Both the position numbers and the translations under genes were made by a program. A stretch of 64,000 nucleotides of DNA from Kangiellaceae bacterium (lineage in GTDB: Bacteria; Pseudomonadota; Gammaproteobacteria; Enterobacterales; Kangiellaceae): positions 1 through 64,000 of the forward strand of contig JAHRVB010000199.1 in assembly GCA_019090895.1 (NCBI GenBank). The letters run 5' to 3'. This document shows positions 9,779 through 19,801 of this stretch, piece by piece. Numbering within the stretch: position 1 is the first letter of the stretch; each line of letters opens with the position of its first letter. The notes under the pieces were generated by a model that did not search any database, was not told the DNA's origin, and worked only from the letters and a program-made list of their open reading frames with translations.

Positions 9779-10953
9779 AGCACCTCGATCAAAATATTGT
9801 CTTGTATGACAGAACATTAGTGGGAGTAGTCATCGTGTTAATGGCTATGGGGCTAATAATGATTACCTCCAGCTCATTGCACCATTCGGAAATGACTTAC
9901 GACGGGGAGTCGTATAATTTCGTGGCAAAACATCTGGTATTTATGACGATAACATTATTTTCAATGGGGGTTGTATTAACCCAACCGATCACTAAATGGC
10001 AAAAATTTGGACCTTATTTATTAGTCGGTGGAATTATTTTATTGGTTGTCGTTTTATTTGCGGGACGAACCATTAATGGTAGTAGGCGTTGGATAGCGTT
10101 AGGTCCCTTTACTTTGCAAGTCTCGGAGTTAGTTAAACTATTTGTAGTTGTTTATATCGCTGGCTATTTAGTCAGGAGAACGGATCAATTACAAACCCAA
10201 TTTATGGGTTTTTTGAAGCCACTGTTTATCATTGCACTGATTTCCGGATTACTGCTTTTAGAACCTGACTTTGGGTCAACCGTTGTTATCCTCACTACTA
10301 CAATGGCAATGCTGTTTCTGGGGGGAGCAAAACTATGGCAGTTTATGGGGTTGTCGTTGGTCGTAGGGGGAACTTTAAGTGCGATCGCTTTGAATGAAAC
10401 ATACCGATTGCAACGATTATTAACATTCTTAGATCCCTGGGCTGACCCATTTGGCGCTGGATATCAATTAACTCAATCGCTTATAGCTTTTGGTAGAGGA
10501 GGAATTTTTGGACAAGGGCTAGGTAATAGTTTGCAGAAATTATCTTACTTGCCGGAAGCTCATACTGATTTTGTATTTGCTGTATTGGCAGAAGAATTAG
10601 GGTTGATCGGTGTGTTCGCAGTTATTATTTTGTTTTTCGTTATGTTTGCCCGCGCAATGAAAATCGGCCGTGTAGCCTTGCTACAACAGCGAGCATATTC
10701 CGCTTATTTGGCATATGGAATTGGTTTTTGGTTGACCTTTCAAGCGTTGATAAATATAGGTGTTACAAGTGGAGCTTTACCCACTAAAGGACTCACATTG
10801 CCGTTCGTGAGTTATGGTAATAATAGTTTCTTAATATGTGGAATAGCGATCGCAATTCTATTACGAGTGGATTTTGAAAACAGGCTGGTAGAAGAAAAAC
10901 TTTTGTCTGTCGCTGACTCAGAATTAAAGCCGAAAGGTGCGAGTAATGAATAA
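9775..10953 (+). CDS. ftsW: Septal peptidoglycan glycosyltransferase FtsW (SEDS)
   Basis: SEDS-family polymerase that makes septal glycan strands from lipid II in partnership with FtsI. The product has about 392 residues with ten membrane helices and the SEDS motifs GSRRWI, EPDFGS, GxGLGNS-QKLSYLPEAHTDF-F and LPFVSYG. I prefer ATG 9775, which gives an ATGA overlap with murD and 7 bp from GAGG; ATG 9769 is in frame and adds two residues but would sit on the ribosome site. It overlaps murG by 8 bp. Confidence 0.96.
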   Translation: MKHLDQNIVLYDRTLVGVVIVLMAMGLIMITSSSLHHSEMTYDGESYNFVAKHLVFMTITLFSMGVVLTQPITKWQKFGPYLLVGGIILLVVVLFAGRTINGSRRWIALGPFTLQVSELVKLFVVVYIAGYLVRRTDQLQTQFMGFLKPLFIIALISGLLLLEPDFGSTVVILTTTMAMLFLGGAKLWQFMGLSLVVGGTLSAIALNETYRLQRLLTFLDPWADPFGAGYQLTQSLIAFGRGGIFGQGLGNSLQKLSYLPEAHTDFVFAVLAEELGLIGVFAVIILFFVMFARAMKIGRVALLQQRAYSAYLAYGIGFWLTFQALINIGVTSGALPTKGLTLPFVSYGNNSFLICGIAIAILLRVDFENRLVEEKLLSVADSELKPKGASNE

Positions 10954-12058
10954 TCATACACAAAATGAGAATAAGATTGCTCTGATAATGGCTGGTGGAA
11001 CAGGAGGGCATATATTCCCTGGTATCGCAGTAGCCGAAACGCTAATAAGTGAAGGCTGGTCGGTTCATTGGTTGGGTTCTAAAGGTGGAATGGAACAAGA
11101 TTTAGTTTCAAAGAAGGCGATCCCTATTAGTTTGATTTCGGTTGCTGGGCTGCGGGGAAACGGTTTGTTGGGCTGGCTCAAAGCTCCTTTTTCACTGATT
11201 TTTTCTGTTTGGCAAGGGATGCAAGTGATACGAAAAATATCACCTTCTGTAGTGATCGGCTTCGGTGGTTTTGCTTCAGGACCTGGAGGGTTAGCCTCTT
11301 TTTTAATGAGAAAGAAACTGATCATTCATGAGCAAAATGCAGTGCCAGGATTAACAAACAAGTTATTGTCCAAATTAGCACATCGAGTTTACCAAGCGTT
11401 TCCGAATACGTTTGTCGGAAAAGGTGATATACAAACAATAGGTAATCCTATAAGAAATGAAATTAGAAACTTGAAAACAAATAATGCTGACAAAAAGGAC
11501 ACGGTCCTAAATGTATTGATAATCGGTGGTAGTCGAGGCGCGCAAGCTTTGAATATTCAAATGCCGTGGATTCTATCGGAAGTTGCAAAAAATGGCTTAA
11601 TAGAAGTTATTCACCAGTGTGGAGAGAGAGGCTTGGAAGAGACTAATCGTCGATACTCGGATGATTTTAGTTCTTCTTTTGAAAAAGTAAAAGTTAAGGC
11701 TTTTATCGATGATATGGCAAAGGTCTACTCATGGGCGGATGTCGTAATCTGTCGAGCAGGGGCTTTAACAGTATCAGAGATTGCAGCCGTTGGAATTGCA
11801 GCCATATTTGTTCCGTTTCCATTTGCTGTCGATGATCATCAGACCATGAATGCCCGTTGGTTAGTAAAGAATGATGCAGCGTTACTAATAGACCAATCAG
11901 AATTATCAAAAGAATCAACTTTATTGAGTATAAAAACACTGTTGAATGATCGCCCTAAGATTAAACAGATGGCAATTAATGCTAAAAAAATTGCCTATAT
12001 GGATGCCGCGCAAAAAATGAGTGATGCATGTAATAGCTTCTTTAAGGAGGTGGCATGA
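10946..12058 (+). CDS. murG: Lipid II synthase (GlcNAc transferase) MurG
   Basis: Peripheral GT28 glycosyltransferase at the inner membrane that adds GlcNAc to lipid I to give lipid II. About 370 residues: N-terminal loop [10 protein letters not shown] near 17-26, [11 protein letters not shown] and HEQNAVPG in the acceptor domain, then [10 protein letters not shown] and [10 protein letters not shown] in the UDP-GlcNAc domain. The ATG at 10946 is preceded by AAAGG; a GTG at 10937 would add three residues. The stop overlaps murC by 4 bp, with a strong AAGGAGG for murC inside the murG end. Confidence 0.97.
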   Translation: MNNHTQNENKIALIMAGGTGGHIFPGIAVAETLISEGWSVHWLGSKGGMEQDLVSKKAIPISLISVAGLRGNGLLGWLKAPFSLIFSVWQGMQVIRKISPSVVIGFGGFASGPGGLASFLMRKKLIIHEQNAVPGLTNKLLSKLAHRVYQAFPNTFVGKGDIQTIGNPIRNEIRNLKTNNADKKDTVLNVLIIGGSRGAQALNIQMPWILSEVAKNGLIEVIHQCGERGLEETNRRYSDDFSSSFEKVKVKAFIDDMAKVYSWADVVICRAGALTVSEIAAVGIAAIFVPFPFAVDDHQTMNARWLVKNDAALLIDQSELSKESTLLSIKTLLNDRPKIKQMAINAKKIAYMDAAQKMSDACNSFFKEVA

Positions 12059-13506
12059 GTTCGAAAAAGAAAACTCTGATGAATGATTATGACTCAAACA
12101 TTCCCGAGATGCGTCGAATTCGCAGAATACATTTTATTGGTATTGGTGGTGCGGGGATGTGTGGTATTGCTGAAGTTCTGTTGAATCAAGGATACCAAAT
12201 TACCGGTTCTGATCCTGTTGATAGTGCTAATACTAAAAGGTTACGAGAATTGGGGGCGCAAATTTTTCATCAACACACTGCCAACAATATTCTTGGTGTT
12301 GATGTTGTTGTGGCTAGTACCGCTATCTCCGAAGATAATGTCGAAGTCGAAGCGGCTAGAGCGAGACGAATACCGGTTGTACCACGAGCAGAGATGTTGG
12401 CTGAGCTAATGAGGTTCAGGCACGGCGTCGCAGTCGCAGGCACTCATGGGAAAACAACGACGACTAGTTTGTTAGCGACTGTATTCGCTGAAGCTGGATT
12501 AGACCCAACTTACGTCATTGGTGGTTTACTAAATCGTCTAGGTGCCAATGCAAAGCTTGGAAAGAGTCGATATTTTATTGCCGAAGCTGATGAAAGTGAC
12601 GCTTCTTTTTTACACCTACAACCGATGGTATCAGTTGTGACTAATATCGACATGGACCATATGGATACCTATGGTGGCGATTTCGAAGTTTTGAAGAAAA
12701 CATTTGTAGAGTTTATACATAACCTTCCTTTTTACGGGTTAGCGGTATTGTGCGGAGATGACAGCGCAATTCAGGAAATTATTCCTTCGCTTATGCGGCC
12801 TTATGTAACTTATGGTTTTAGTGACGGTGTCGATTATCAAGCGATTGAGGTTGAACAAAAGGGAGTAGTCAGTAAATTTAAAATTAAACGTAAAGGCAAA
12901 CCAGGATTAGTTGATATCTCGCTAAATATGCCTGGTAAACATAATGTTTTGAATTCGCTCGCTGCTTTTGTAGTTGCAAATGAAGATGGTGTCAAAGCGA
13001 TAGCTATTTCTGATGCATTAAGAACATTTTCTGGAATTGGACGTCGTTTTCAAAGTTATGGTGCTTTTGACACAAATAAAGGAACCGTAGAACTTGTTGA
13101 TGACTACGGTCATCATCCAACGGAAATTCAAGCAACAGTCGATGCGGTGCGTGCAGGGTGGGCGGAAAAAAGATTGGTCATGGTTTTTCAGCCCCATCGA
13201 TATTCTAGAACGCGTGATCTTTACGAAGATTTTGCGCGAGTTCTTTCGACAGTTGACGTATTAATCATTATGCAAGTGTATGCAGCAGGAGAAGCGCCGA
13301 TTGTGGGTGCTGATAGTCGTTCAATATGCCGAACTATTCGTCAACACGGTGCTCTGGACCCGATTTTCGTTGAAGATACGAATGATATTAAACTAGCGCT
13401 TTCGAATACCGTTGTTGATGGCGATATTATCGTTACTCAAGGCGCAGGGAATGTTGGTGGACTCGCGGCTCAGTGGGCTACTGAAAAGATGAAGTTTATT
13501 AAATAG
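12055..13506 (+). CDS. murC: UDP-MurNAc:L-Ala ligase MurC
   Basis: First Mur ligase, joining L-alanine to UDP-MurNAc in the cytosol. The 483 residues contain the N-terminal signature [17 protein letters not shown] (about 26-42), the ATP loop GTHGKTT at 129-135, EADESDASF and [10 protein letters not shown] in the central domain, and [10 protein letters not shown] plus [12 protein letters not shown] in the C-terminal domain. The ATG follows a near-perfect AAGGAGG by 5 bp. The gap to ddl is only 4 bp. Confidence 0.98.
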   Translation: MSSKKKTLMNDYDSNIPEMRRIRRIHFIGIGGAGMCGIAEVLLNQGYQITGSDPVDSANTKRLRELGAQIFHQHTANNILGVDVVVASTAISEDNVEVEAARARRIPVVPRAEMLAELMRFRHGVAVAGTHGKTTTTSLLATVFAEAGLDPTYVIGGLLNRLGANAKLGKSRYFIAEADESDASFLHLQPMVSVVTNIDMDHMDTYGGDFEVLKKTFVEFIHNLPFYGLAVLCGDDSAIQEIIPSLMRPYVTYGFSDGVDYQAIEVEQKGVVSKFKIKRKGKPGLVDISLNMPGKHNVLNSLAAFVVANEDGVKAIAISDALRTFSGIGRRFQSYGAFDTNKGTVELVDDYGHHPTEIQATVDAVRAGWAEKRLVMVFQPHRYSRTRDLYEDFARVLSTVDVLIIMQVYAAGEAPIVGADSRSICRTIRQHGALDPIFVEDTNDIKLALSNTVVDGDIIVTQGAGNVGGLAAQWATEKMKFIK

Positions 13507-13510
13507 CATT

Positions 13511-14494
13511 ATGAAATTAATGAAACAACAATTAACTATCGAGCAGTACGGCAAAGTGGGAGTCCTTTTGGGAGGGACGAGTGCTGAGCGAGATATTTCC
13601 TTGTTATCGGGAGAAACAATTTATCGTGCTCTGAAAAAAAGGAATTTTGATGTTGTGAAAATAGATACCCAATCTTCACTTTACGAACAAATCAAGCTTA
13701 ACGAGATAGACACAGCCTTTATCGCATTACACGGTAGAGATGGAGAAGATGGTGTCGTTCAAGGGTTTTTAAAACTGCTGGGAATACCTTTTACAGGTAG
13801 TGACACTGCAAGTTCCGCTTTGGCTATGAATAAATTACATTGCAAACGAATTTGGCGACAATTAAATTTTGCTACAGCCGCCTTTGAACAAGTAATTAAG
13901 AGTGATGAATTTGATATAGAGCGCGCCAAAAAAGTGATTGAGTCATTGGGGACAACGCTATTCGTGAAACCTATTAGAGAAGGCTCAAGTGTTGGAATGT
14001 CGAAAGTAAGTAGTGCATCAGAATTAGTGAATGCGGTCAAATTAGCTCAGAAATACGATGATGTATTAGTCGAGAAATTTATAGCTGGGCGTGAGTATAC
14101 AGTCACCATTTTAAACGGAAAGGCACTGCCAAGTATTAGCATGGTCACACCGAATGATTTTTATGATTATGACGCAAAATATAAAGCAAAAACGACGGAG
14201 TATTTTTGTCCCAGTGGCTTGTCTCAGGAGTTAGAAAATCAAGTTCGTACTGCGGCATTAAATGCATTTAATGCAATCGGGTGCAGTGGTTGGGGTAGAG
14301 TCGATTTTATCCAGGATGAAAAGAGTAGTGAATTTATGTTACTCGAGGCAAATACAGTGCCAGGGATGACAGAAACTTCCTTGGTGCCCAAATCGGCTAA
14401 TGCTGCTGGTATCAGTTTTGAAGATCTAGTGGTTGAAATACTATCGACCAGCAAGATACCTTCTCCGTTATTCGACGGGAGGATTCATGGCTAG
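13511..14494 (+). CDS. ddl: D-alanine--D-alanine ligase
   Basis: ATP-grasp enzyme forming the D-Ala-D-Ala dipeptide used by MurF. The 327 residues show GVLLGGTSAERDISLLSG at the N-terminus, HGRDGEDGVVQGFLKLLGIPFTGS around 75-98, the grasp-loop region KPIREGSSVGM, and the metal/ATP segment LLEANTVPGMTETSLVP near the C-terminus. It corresponds to DdlB of the dcw cluster. The end overlaps ftsQ by 8 bp. Confidence 0.96.
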   Translation: MKLMKQQLTIEQYGKVGVLLGGTSAERDISLLSGETIYRALKKRNFDVVKIDTQSSLYEQIKLNEIDTAFIALHGRDGEDGVVQGFLKLLGIPFTGSDTASSALAMNKLHCKRIWRQLNFATAAFEQVIKSDEFDIERAKKVIESLGTTLFVKPIREGSSVGMSKVSSASELVNAVKLAQKYDDVLVEKFIAGREYTVTILNGKALPSISMVTPNDFYDYDAKYKAKTTEYFCPSGLSQELENQVRTAALNAFNAIGCSGWGRVDFIQDEKSSEFMLLEANTVPGMTETSLVPKSANAAGISFEDLVVEILSTSKIPSPLFDGRIHG

Positions 14495-15287
14495 GAATAT
14501 GGCAGTTAAGAACAAGCAAAAAAGGAATAGCCGGAGAATCGATTGGTCGATCGGTACTGTGAGCAAAAAAAGTATCAAAATCGGAAGTGTTTTTTTTGTT
14601 ATTTGCTTTGTTTTTATTCTGATAAGCCAGGTAAGCAAAATAAATGGCAGTGTATTACCGATTGAAAAAATTGAGTTTCATGGTGCGACTAAACACATCG
14701 ATAAATCGCTAATGATAAAACAGCTTAAAGAAATTACTGATTCGGGAATGTTGTCTATTGACCTGCCTGCAGTAAGACTAAAAATAAAGCAAAACCCCTG
14801 GGTGGAACAGGTTGAAATTAGAAAACAATGGCCTGAGACTTTAATTGTTAATCTTATTGAAGAGGTGCCTTTGGCCGTGATGAACGATTCATTTCTTCTA
14901 GCTGGTGGTGAAATCGTGCATAAAACAGCTGGTAGTTCCGCCGAAAACTTGACGAAATTGGAAGTAACTAATTTAACTGGAATGCAGAAGCAAGAGGTTG
15001 CGGATATTAGTCGAGAGTTACTTTCAGTATCGCAGGTTTTAGATTTGAACTTATTTTCGGTAGACAAAGTCATTCAAGATGAGAGCAATAGTTGGACGGT
15101 ACTAACTAAAAACGATTTACGTATTAAAATCGGTCGTAAGAATCAAATGCAACGGATCGAACGATTATTGCAGGTTTATGTTGCTATTGAAAACAAAAGT
15201 AGATTGCGCAGTATCGACTTACGATATCGAAACGGATTTGCTGTTGAGCTCCATCCGAAATTAAATCAATCTGAAATTGGTAGCTAA
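14487..15287 (+). CDS. ftsQ: Cell division protein FtsQ
   Basis: Bitopic divisome scaffold of the FtsQLB complex. About 266 residues: a basic cytoplasmic N-terminus, one membrane segment (about 35-55, FFVICFVFILISQV), a POTRA domain (IEKIEFHGATKHIDK... to LIVNLIEEVPLA) and a C-terminal beta domain. ATG 14487 is chosen because GGGAGGA precedes it; the frame is open upstream to 14433, but those 18 codons lie inside ddl and have no ribosome site. Confidence 0.94.
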   Translation: MARNMAVKNKQKRNSRRIDWSIGTVSKKSIKIGSVFFVICFVFILISQVSKINGSVLPIEKIEFHGATKHIDKSLMIKQLKEITDSGMLSIDLPAVRLKIKQNPWVEQVEIRKQWPETLIVNLIEEVPLAVMNDSFLLAGGEIVHKTAGSSAENLTKLEVTNLTGMQKQEVADISRELLSVSQVLDLNLFSVDKVIQDESNSWTVLTKNDLRIKIGRKNQMQRIERLLQVYVAIENKSRLRSIDLRYRNGFAVELHPKLNQSEIGS

Positions 15288-15302
15288 TAAGAGTTAAAAA
15301 TT

Positions 15303-16535
15303 ATGTCAAAAGCGCTAGAGAAAAAACTCATTGTTGGATTGGATATTGGAACTTCTAAAGTGGTTGCGATCGTTGGTGAAATTAGTGGTGACGGCAGAAC
15401 AGACATCATTGGCATCGGTAGTCACCCGTCGAACGGTTTGAAAAAAGGGGTCGTGGTTAATATTGAATCGACGGTGCAATCCATCCAAAGGGCAGTAGAA
15501 GAAGCTGAGCTAATGGCAGGATGTCAAATTCATTCTGTATTTGCCGGAATTGCTGGAAGTCATATCAGCAGTCTCAATTCTCACGGCATTGTGGCTATAA
15601 GGGATAGCGAAGTAAATTCAAGTGACGTAGAGCGAGTAATTGATGCGGCCAAGGCTGTTGCGATACCAGCCGACCAACGAATTTTACACATATTACCGCA
15701 AGAATTTGTTATTGATAATCAAGAAGGAATTCGAGAGCCAATCGGTATGTCTGGGGTTCGATTGGAAGCCAAAGTTCATATGGTTACCGGCGCAGATAGT
15801 GCGTATCAGAATATCAATAAGTGTATCCGACGATGCGGACTAGAAGTTGATGACATTATTCTGGAACAATTAGCCTCGAGCTATTCAGTGTTGACCGATG
15901 ATGAAAAGGAACTTGGAGTTTGTATTGTCGATATTGGAGGGGGAACAACAGATATTGCCATATTTACCGAGGGAGCGATTAGGCACACAGCCGTTATACC
16001 CATCGCTGGCGATCAAGTTACTAACGACATCGCCGTGGCGCTTAGGACTCCCACGCAACACGCTGAAGATATTAAGATCAAATATGCGTGCGCGCTGAGA
16101 CAGCTGACTTCATTGGAAGACACAATAGAAGTGCCAGGAGTTGGCGAACGTGAACCCAAAAGAATGTCTCGCCAAACACTTGCAGAAGTCGTTGAGCCTC
16201 GTTATGAAGAGTTATTTACGCTGATACAAGCGGAACTACGGCGTAGTGGATTCGAAGAGATTATTCCCGCTGGCATCGTGCTGACTGGCGGTTCTTCAAA
16301 AATGGAAGGTCTAATTGAGCTGGCCGAAGAAGTATTTCACATGCCGGTACGGTTGGGTTTACCCCATGGGATTAGTGGATTGGTTGACGTCGTTAGAAAT
16401 CCAATCCACGCGACTGGAGTTGGTTTACTGCTATACGGACAACAACAAAATGTTTACAGCAGTTCCCACCAAGAAAAAAACTTATCGTTAGGCGGCTTTT
16501 TTGGAAGCCTGAAGAAACTGTTTAGTGGTTTTTAG
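15303..16535 (+). CDS. ftsA: Cell division protein FtsA
   Basis: Actin-like ATPase that anchors FtsZ to the membrane and recruits later division proteins. The 410 residues contain phosphate-1 loop GLDIGTSKVVA near 13-23, the SHS2/1C insertion, phosphate-2 DIGGGTTDIA near 210, the adenosine motif GIVLTGGSSKMEGL, and a C-terminal amphipathic helix (FFGSLKKLFSGF) that is the membrane-targeting sequence. An AAGAG site precedes the ATG. Confidence 0.98.
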   Translation: MSKALEKKLIVGLDIGTSKVVAIVGEISGDGRTDIIGIGSHPSNGLKKGVVVNIESTVQSIQRAVEEAELMAGCQIHSVFAGIAGSHISSLNSHGIVAIRDSEVNSSDVERVIDAAKAVAIPADQRILHILPQEFVIDNQEGIREPIGMSGVRLEAKVHMVTGADSAYQNINKCIRRCGLEVDDIILEQLASSYSVLTDDEKELGVCIVDIGGGTTDIAIFTEGAIRHTAVIPIAGDQVTNDIAVALRTPTQHAEDIKIKYACALRQLTSLEDTIEVPGVGEREPKRMSRQTLAEVVEPRYEELFTLIQAELRRSGFEEIIPAGIVLTGGSSKMEGLIELAEEVFHMPVRLGLPHGISGLVDVVRNPIHATGVGLLLYGQQQNVYSSSHQEKNLSLGGFFGSLKKLFSGF

Positions 16536-16552
16536 ATTGCGCATAGCGCAAT
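16536..16552 (+). other. Hairpin between ftsA and ftsZ
   Basis: ATTGCGC (16536-16542) and GCGCAAT (16546-16552) form a 7-bp stem with an ATA loop immediately after the ftsA stop. AT-rich sequence follows with no clean T-run, so it is more likely an mRNA processing or stability site, or a weak attenuator, separating ftsA from the more strongly expressed ftsZ. Confidence 0.45.
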
Positions 16553-16617
16553 AAATACAGAATTAATTATTAATTTATTTTTACATTAAATATTAGCAAC
16601 CTAGAAGGGGATTTATT

Positions 16618-17760
16618 ATGTCTAATATGTTTGAGCTGGTAGATAGTTTGCGTGACAACGCAGTGATTAAAGTAATTGGTGTAGGAGGCGGTGGAGGTAA
16701 CGCCGTTGAGCACATGTTGAAAGCCAATGTTGATGGAGTGGAATTCATTTGCGCCAATACTGACGCACAAGCATTGAATCGAAGTTCTGTACGTACTTCC
16801 ATTCAGCTTGGAGGTGAAATAACTAAAGGCTTAGGTGCTGGTGCAAACCCAGATATTGGTCGTCAGGCGGCATTAGAAGATAGAGATAGAATCTCTGAAA
16901 TCTTAGCTGACACTGATATGGTTTTTATCACAGCAGGTATGGGGGGCGGAACAGGAACAGGGGCCGCACCAGTCATCGCAGAAGTAGCCAAAGAAATGGG
17001 AGTATTGACGGTTGCTGTTGTAACTAAACCCTTCTTCTTTGAAATGAAAAAGAGAATGCAAGTTGCTGAAGCAGGAATTGATGAACTCAGACAACATGTA
17101 GATTCATTAATAATTGTCCCAAATGACAAGGTACTAAGCGTCATGAAAGGCAAGAAATTAACGGAAGCATTTAAAGCTGCAAACGACGTTTTGCATGGTG
17201 CAGTGCAGGGAATCGCAGAATTAATGACTTGTCCAGGTCTAATAAATGTCGATTTTGCGGATGTAAGGACTGTTATGTCGGAAAAAGGCATGTCAATGAT
17301 GGGTAACGGTGTTGGTACTGGTGAAGATAGAGCAGTTAAAGCTGCCGAACTAGCTGTATCGAGCCCGTTATTAGAAGACGTTGATTTATCGGGAGCGAAA
17401 GGTATTCTGGTTAATATTACGTCTGGCGAGGACATGAGTATCGACGAATTCTCAGAAGTAGGAAGCGTTGTGCAAGATTTCGCAGCTGAAGATGCAACAG
17501 TTGTGATTGGAACTGCGATTGACCCTGAGCTTAAAGATGAAATCAGAGTCACAGTTGTCGCAACAGGTATTGGACAACCGAGTCAACCAGTAGCTCAAAT
17601 GAGTGTGGATAATACAAAAAAAGCTGATGGTTCAAACGATTACGAGAAGCTTCAACGTCCAACGATACTACGAAAGCAAGCGACTCAGCCTAAGCAGGTC
17701 GTAGGAAGCGACATGGATTATCTCGATATTCCAGCGTTTCTTAGAAAACAAGCGGATTAG
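16618..17760 (+). CDS. ftsZ: Cell division protein FtsZ
   Basis: Tubulin-like GTPase that polymerises into the Z ring. The 380 residues show the N-terminal GVGGGGGNAV, the tubulin signature GGGTGTG at 109-115, the synergy-loop region NVDFADVRTVM containing the catalytic aspartates, a linker from about 320, and the conserved tail DYLDIPAFLRKQAD that binds FtsA and other partners. GAAGGGG lies 8 bp before ATG. An 82-bp leader separates it from ftsA, longer than any other gap in the cluster. Confidence 0.98.
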   Translation: MSNMFELVDSLRDNAVIKVIGVGGGGGNAVEHMLKANVDGVEFICANTDAQALNRSSVRTSIQLGGEITKGLGAGANPDIGRQAALEDRDRISEILADTDMVFITAGMGGGTGTGAAPVIAEVAKEMGVLTVAVVTKPFFFEMKKRMQVAEAGIDELRQHVDSLIIVPNDKVLSVMKGKKLTEAFKAANDVLHGAVQGIAELMTCPGLINVDFADVRTVMSEKGMSMMGNGVGTGEDRAVKAAELAVSSPLLEDVDLSGAKGILVNITSGEDMSIDEFSEVGSVVQDFAAEDATVVIGTAIDPELKDEIRVTVVATGIGQPSQPVAQMSVDNTKKADGSNDYEKLQRPTILRKQATQPKQVVGSDMDYLDIPAFLRKQAD

Positions 17761-17778
17761 TTTTCTACGCGAAAAATA

Positions 17779-17860
17779 GCTGCGAGAACGGTTACTAGCA
17801 AGCGAGCATAATCTATGCCTCCCTTCTAGTAGGTTGGCTGGCTTGAGCCGTTCTAGCAGC
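17779..17860 (+). other. Nested stem structure downstream of ftsZ
   Basis: GCTGCGAGAACGG (17779-17791) pairs with CCGTTCTAGCAGC (17848-17860) over 13 positions with one mismatch. Inside, TACTAG (17793-17798) pairs with CTAGTA (17826-17831), and GAGCAT/ATGCCTC sits within that. It begins 19 bp after the ftsZ stop. No T-run follows, so it may be a Rho-dependent or stabilising 3' structure, or a small RNA. It is not a tRNA, as no T-arm or anticodon arrangement fits. Confidence 0.5.
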
Positions 17861-18157
17861 GTACATATTGGTCGAAGATATAGACCAATTTAAGTATTAC
17901 AAGCGATATAGTTCTGTAAAGCATACCGATGATGAACCGAAGTTCTCAATTTGAGATGGGTGTGAATTATTAGAGTATTTAGTAGTCGAACTGCTATTGG
18001 AAAGTTGTTGTCGGCCGTAATTTATGATGACACTGTGCATCCGACACATCGATGTTGTAAGAGATCGAGACTCTTTTGAGATAATGGTTCGCTATTAAGT
18101 TGAGTAGTGCCATAACCTCCCGATATTTGTGTTTTTGTTCAAAAAACGAACAATATT

Positions 18158-18185
18158 TTGTTTTTATGTTTTAGCAGAGTATGGT
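18158..18185 (+). promoter_or_regulatory. Candidate lpxC promoter
   Basis: TTGTTT (18158-18163), a 16-bp spacer and TATGGT (18180-18185) resemble a sigma-70 promoter about 145 bp before lpxC. The inverted repeat TTGTTC-N7-GAACAA ends 5 bp upstream of the -35 element and could be an operator. Assignment is by consensus only. Confidence 0.4.
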
Positions 18186-18329
18186 AATATTCCACAATTG
18201 AGCTACCAACTCATCCGATGAGTTGCTAACAGGCTGAAAAACCACTAAAAAGTTTGTTTATACAAAAACTGCTAGGCCAAAAAGGAATGTTGAGTCTAAT
18301 TTAGAATTCATTTTTGGAGATATTTTTTC

Positions 18330-19244
18330 ATGATCAAACAACGAACTCTTAAAACCGCGATTCGTGCGACAGGTGTCGGATTACATACCGGTGAAAAAGT
18401 TTATCTTACCCTTCGTCCAGCCCCTGTTGATGCCGGTATTATTTTTCGAAGAGTTGATTTAGATCCCGTTGTAGAGCTTATCGCTAAACCCGAGAACGTC
18501 GGGGATACTACTTTATCGACTTGTCTAGTTAACGGTGATGTACGAGTATCTACGGTTGAGCATTTGTTAGCTGCTATGGCGGGGCTTGGAATTGATAACG
18601 CTATTATTGACGTATCGGCACCTGAAGTTCCAATTATGGACGGAAGTGCTGGTCCTTTTGTTTTTCTATTACAGTCTGCTGGTATTGAGCAACAGACAAA
18701 AGCAAAGAAATTTATTCGTATCAAGAAACGTATTGAAGTATCTGACGGAGATAAGAAAGCCATCTTCGAACCTTTCGATGGTTTCAAAGTTTCTTTCGGT
18801 ATTGATTTCGACCACCCTGTGTTTCAAGCTAGCGCAAATTACTCTGAAGTTGATTTTTCTGCGACCTCGTTCGTTAAAGAAATTAGCCGCGCTCGGACTT
18901 TCGGGTTTATGAACGACATAGAATACCTACGCTCAAAAGATTTAGTCCAAGGTGGTAGTATGGAAAATGCCATTGTTCTGGATGAGTACCGTGTACTTAA
19001 CGAAGATGGACTTCGATATGAAGATGAATTTGTGAAACATAAAATTCTTGACGCAATTGGTGATCTTTATCTTCTAGGTAATAGTCTTGTCGGTGCTTTT
19101 ACTGGCGTAAAATCTGGTCATGCCCTTAATAATCAATTACTTAGAGCTTTGATGGCTGATGAGTCTGCTTGGGAAGTTGTTACTTTCGAAGATAATGAAG
19201 CAGCACCGATTTCATATATTATGAACCCAAGCTTGGCAATGTAA
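18330..19244 (+). CDS. lpxC: UDP-3-O-acyl-N-acetylglucosamine deacetylase LpxC
   Basis: Zinc amidase that commits UDP-acyl-GlcNAc to lipid A synthesis. The 304 residues keep the zinc ligands His78, His237 and Asp241 and the catalytic His264, in the contexts [23 protein letters not shown] and SGHALNN. Its presence establishes an LPS-type outer membrane. It has its own long leader and is followed by an intrinsic terminator shared with the convergent dciA gene. Confidence 0.98.
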   Translation: MIKQRTLKTAIRATGVGLHTGEKVYLTLRPAPVDAGIIFRRVDLDPVVELIAKPENVGDTTLSTCLVNGDVRVSTVEHLLAAMAGLGIDNAIIDVSAPEVPIMDGSAGPFVFLLQSAGIEQQTKAKKFIRIKKRIEVSDGDKKAIFEPFDGFKVSFGIDFDHPVFQASANYSEVDFSATSFVKEISRARTFGFMNDIEYLRSKDLVQGGSMENAIVLDEYRVLNEDGLRYEDEFVKHKILDAIGDLYLLGNSLVGAFTGVKSGHALNNQLLRALMADESAWEVVTFEDNEAAPISYIMNPSLAM

Positions 19245-19282
19245 GCTAGGTAGAACAAGTGTTTAGTCGACTATACTAATTG

Positions 19283-19307
19283 AAATGCCGAGCAATGCTC
19301 GGCATTT
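19283..19307. terminator. Intrinsic terminator between lpxC and dciA
   Basis: AAATGCCGAGC and GCTCGGCATTT form an 11-bp perfect stem with an AAT loop; T-rich sequence follows on + and A-rich sequence precedes it. It lies 39 bp after lpxC and 63 bp after dciA on the other strand, so it can serve both converging transcripts. Confidence 0.85.
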
Positions 19308-19369
19308 TGCTATTTTAAACAAGATTGCTGCCGGTATATTAGCGAGCTTAGATTTTCAGAATATTGAAT

Positions 19370-19678
19370 TTATTCTCTAGGCTGCACAATTAAATCAATA
19401 TTACCGAGACTAATAAAACCGTTTGTTCGCAAATAGGACATTAGTTCAGTTAGCTGAAAACGTATTTTATTTACCCATAGGGGACTGTCGACAGCAAGAA
19501 CTAAAGTGCTTTTTCGAATATTGACGACTCGACAATGCTCCGCGACAGAAGGACTTAAGAAAGATTTTACTGATTCGTCGACAGTACGGATTTTAACTAG
19601 GCGGTCCATTAAGGCTTTAATGTCACCATCGGGTTGATTGATTAGGTTGTTGACGGTTTTTGGTCTTTTCTTAGGCAT
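19370..19678 (-). CDS. dciA: DciA-family (DUF721) helicase-loading protein
   Basis: A 102-residue DUF721 protein. DciA is the ancestral loader or operator of the replicative helicase DnaB in bacteria that lack DnaC. The KH-like core is visible from about 45 to 100: VVNIRKSTLVLAVDSPLWVNKIRFQLTEL with the characteristic W-x-(K/R)-LR-like segment. Position between lpxC and an M23 gene is the same as in Pseudomonas, though there is no other evidence for the function here. Confidence 0.85.
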   Translation of the reverse strand: MPKKRPKTVNNLINQPDGDIKALMDRLVKIRTVDESVKSFLSPSVAEHCRVVNIRKSTLVLAVDSPLWVNKIRFQLTELMSYLRTNGFISLGNIDLIVQPRE

Positions 19679-19801
19679 AATGGTAATTAGAAGCTAAACT
19701 AGATGTTAGATGTGGAATACTACCACTCTTTCAAAACAATAACTCTCAGTTCGAATAAAACTATGACCGACTGATTTTAATGAGATTAACAGAATAATTT
19801 T

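Larger units (their letters stand above)
17761..18329. other. ftsZ-lpxC intergenic region (569 bp)
   Basis: No credible reading frame. The first 100 bp contain a nested inverted-repeat structure (17779-17860). The last 200 bp contain a promoter candidate for lpxC, an inverted repeat TTGTTC-N7-GAACAA (18135-18140/18148-18153) and a 9-bp stem CAACTCATC/GATGAGTTG (18207-18225) that would lie in the lpxC leader. The middle (about 17880-18110) shows nothing I can assign. Confidence 0.6.

Noticed and set aside
16863-17552. A 229-codon open frame on the minus strand inside ftsZ
   Set aside because: It is antisense to a clear FtsZ coding region, and the frame is open because of codon bias. No ribosome site or recognisable product.
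17779-17860. A tRNA or tRNA-like gene after ftsZ
   Set aside because: Length is right, but there is no GGTTCRANYC T-arm, no conserved D-arm and no anticodon loop; the stems nest rather than form a cloverleaf.
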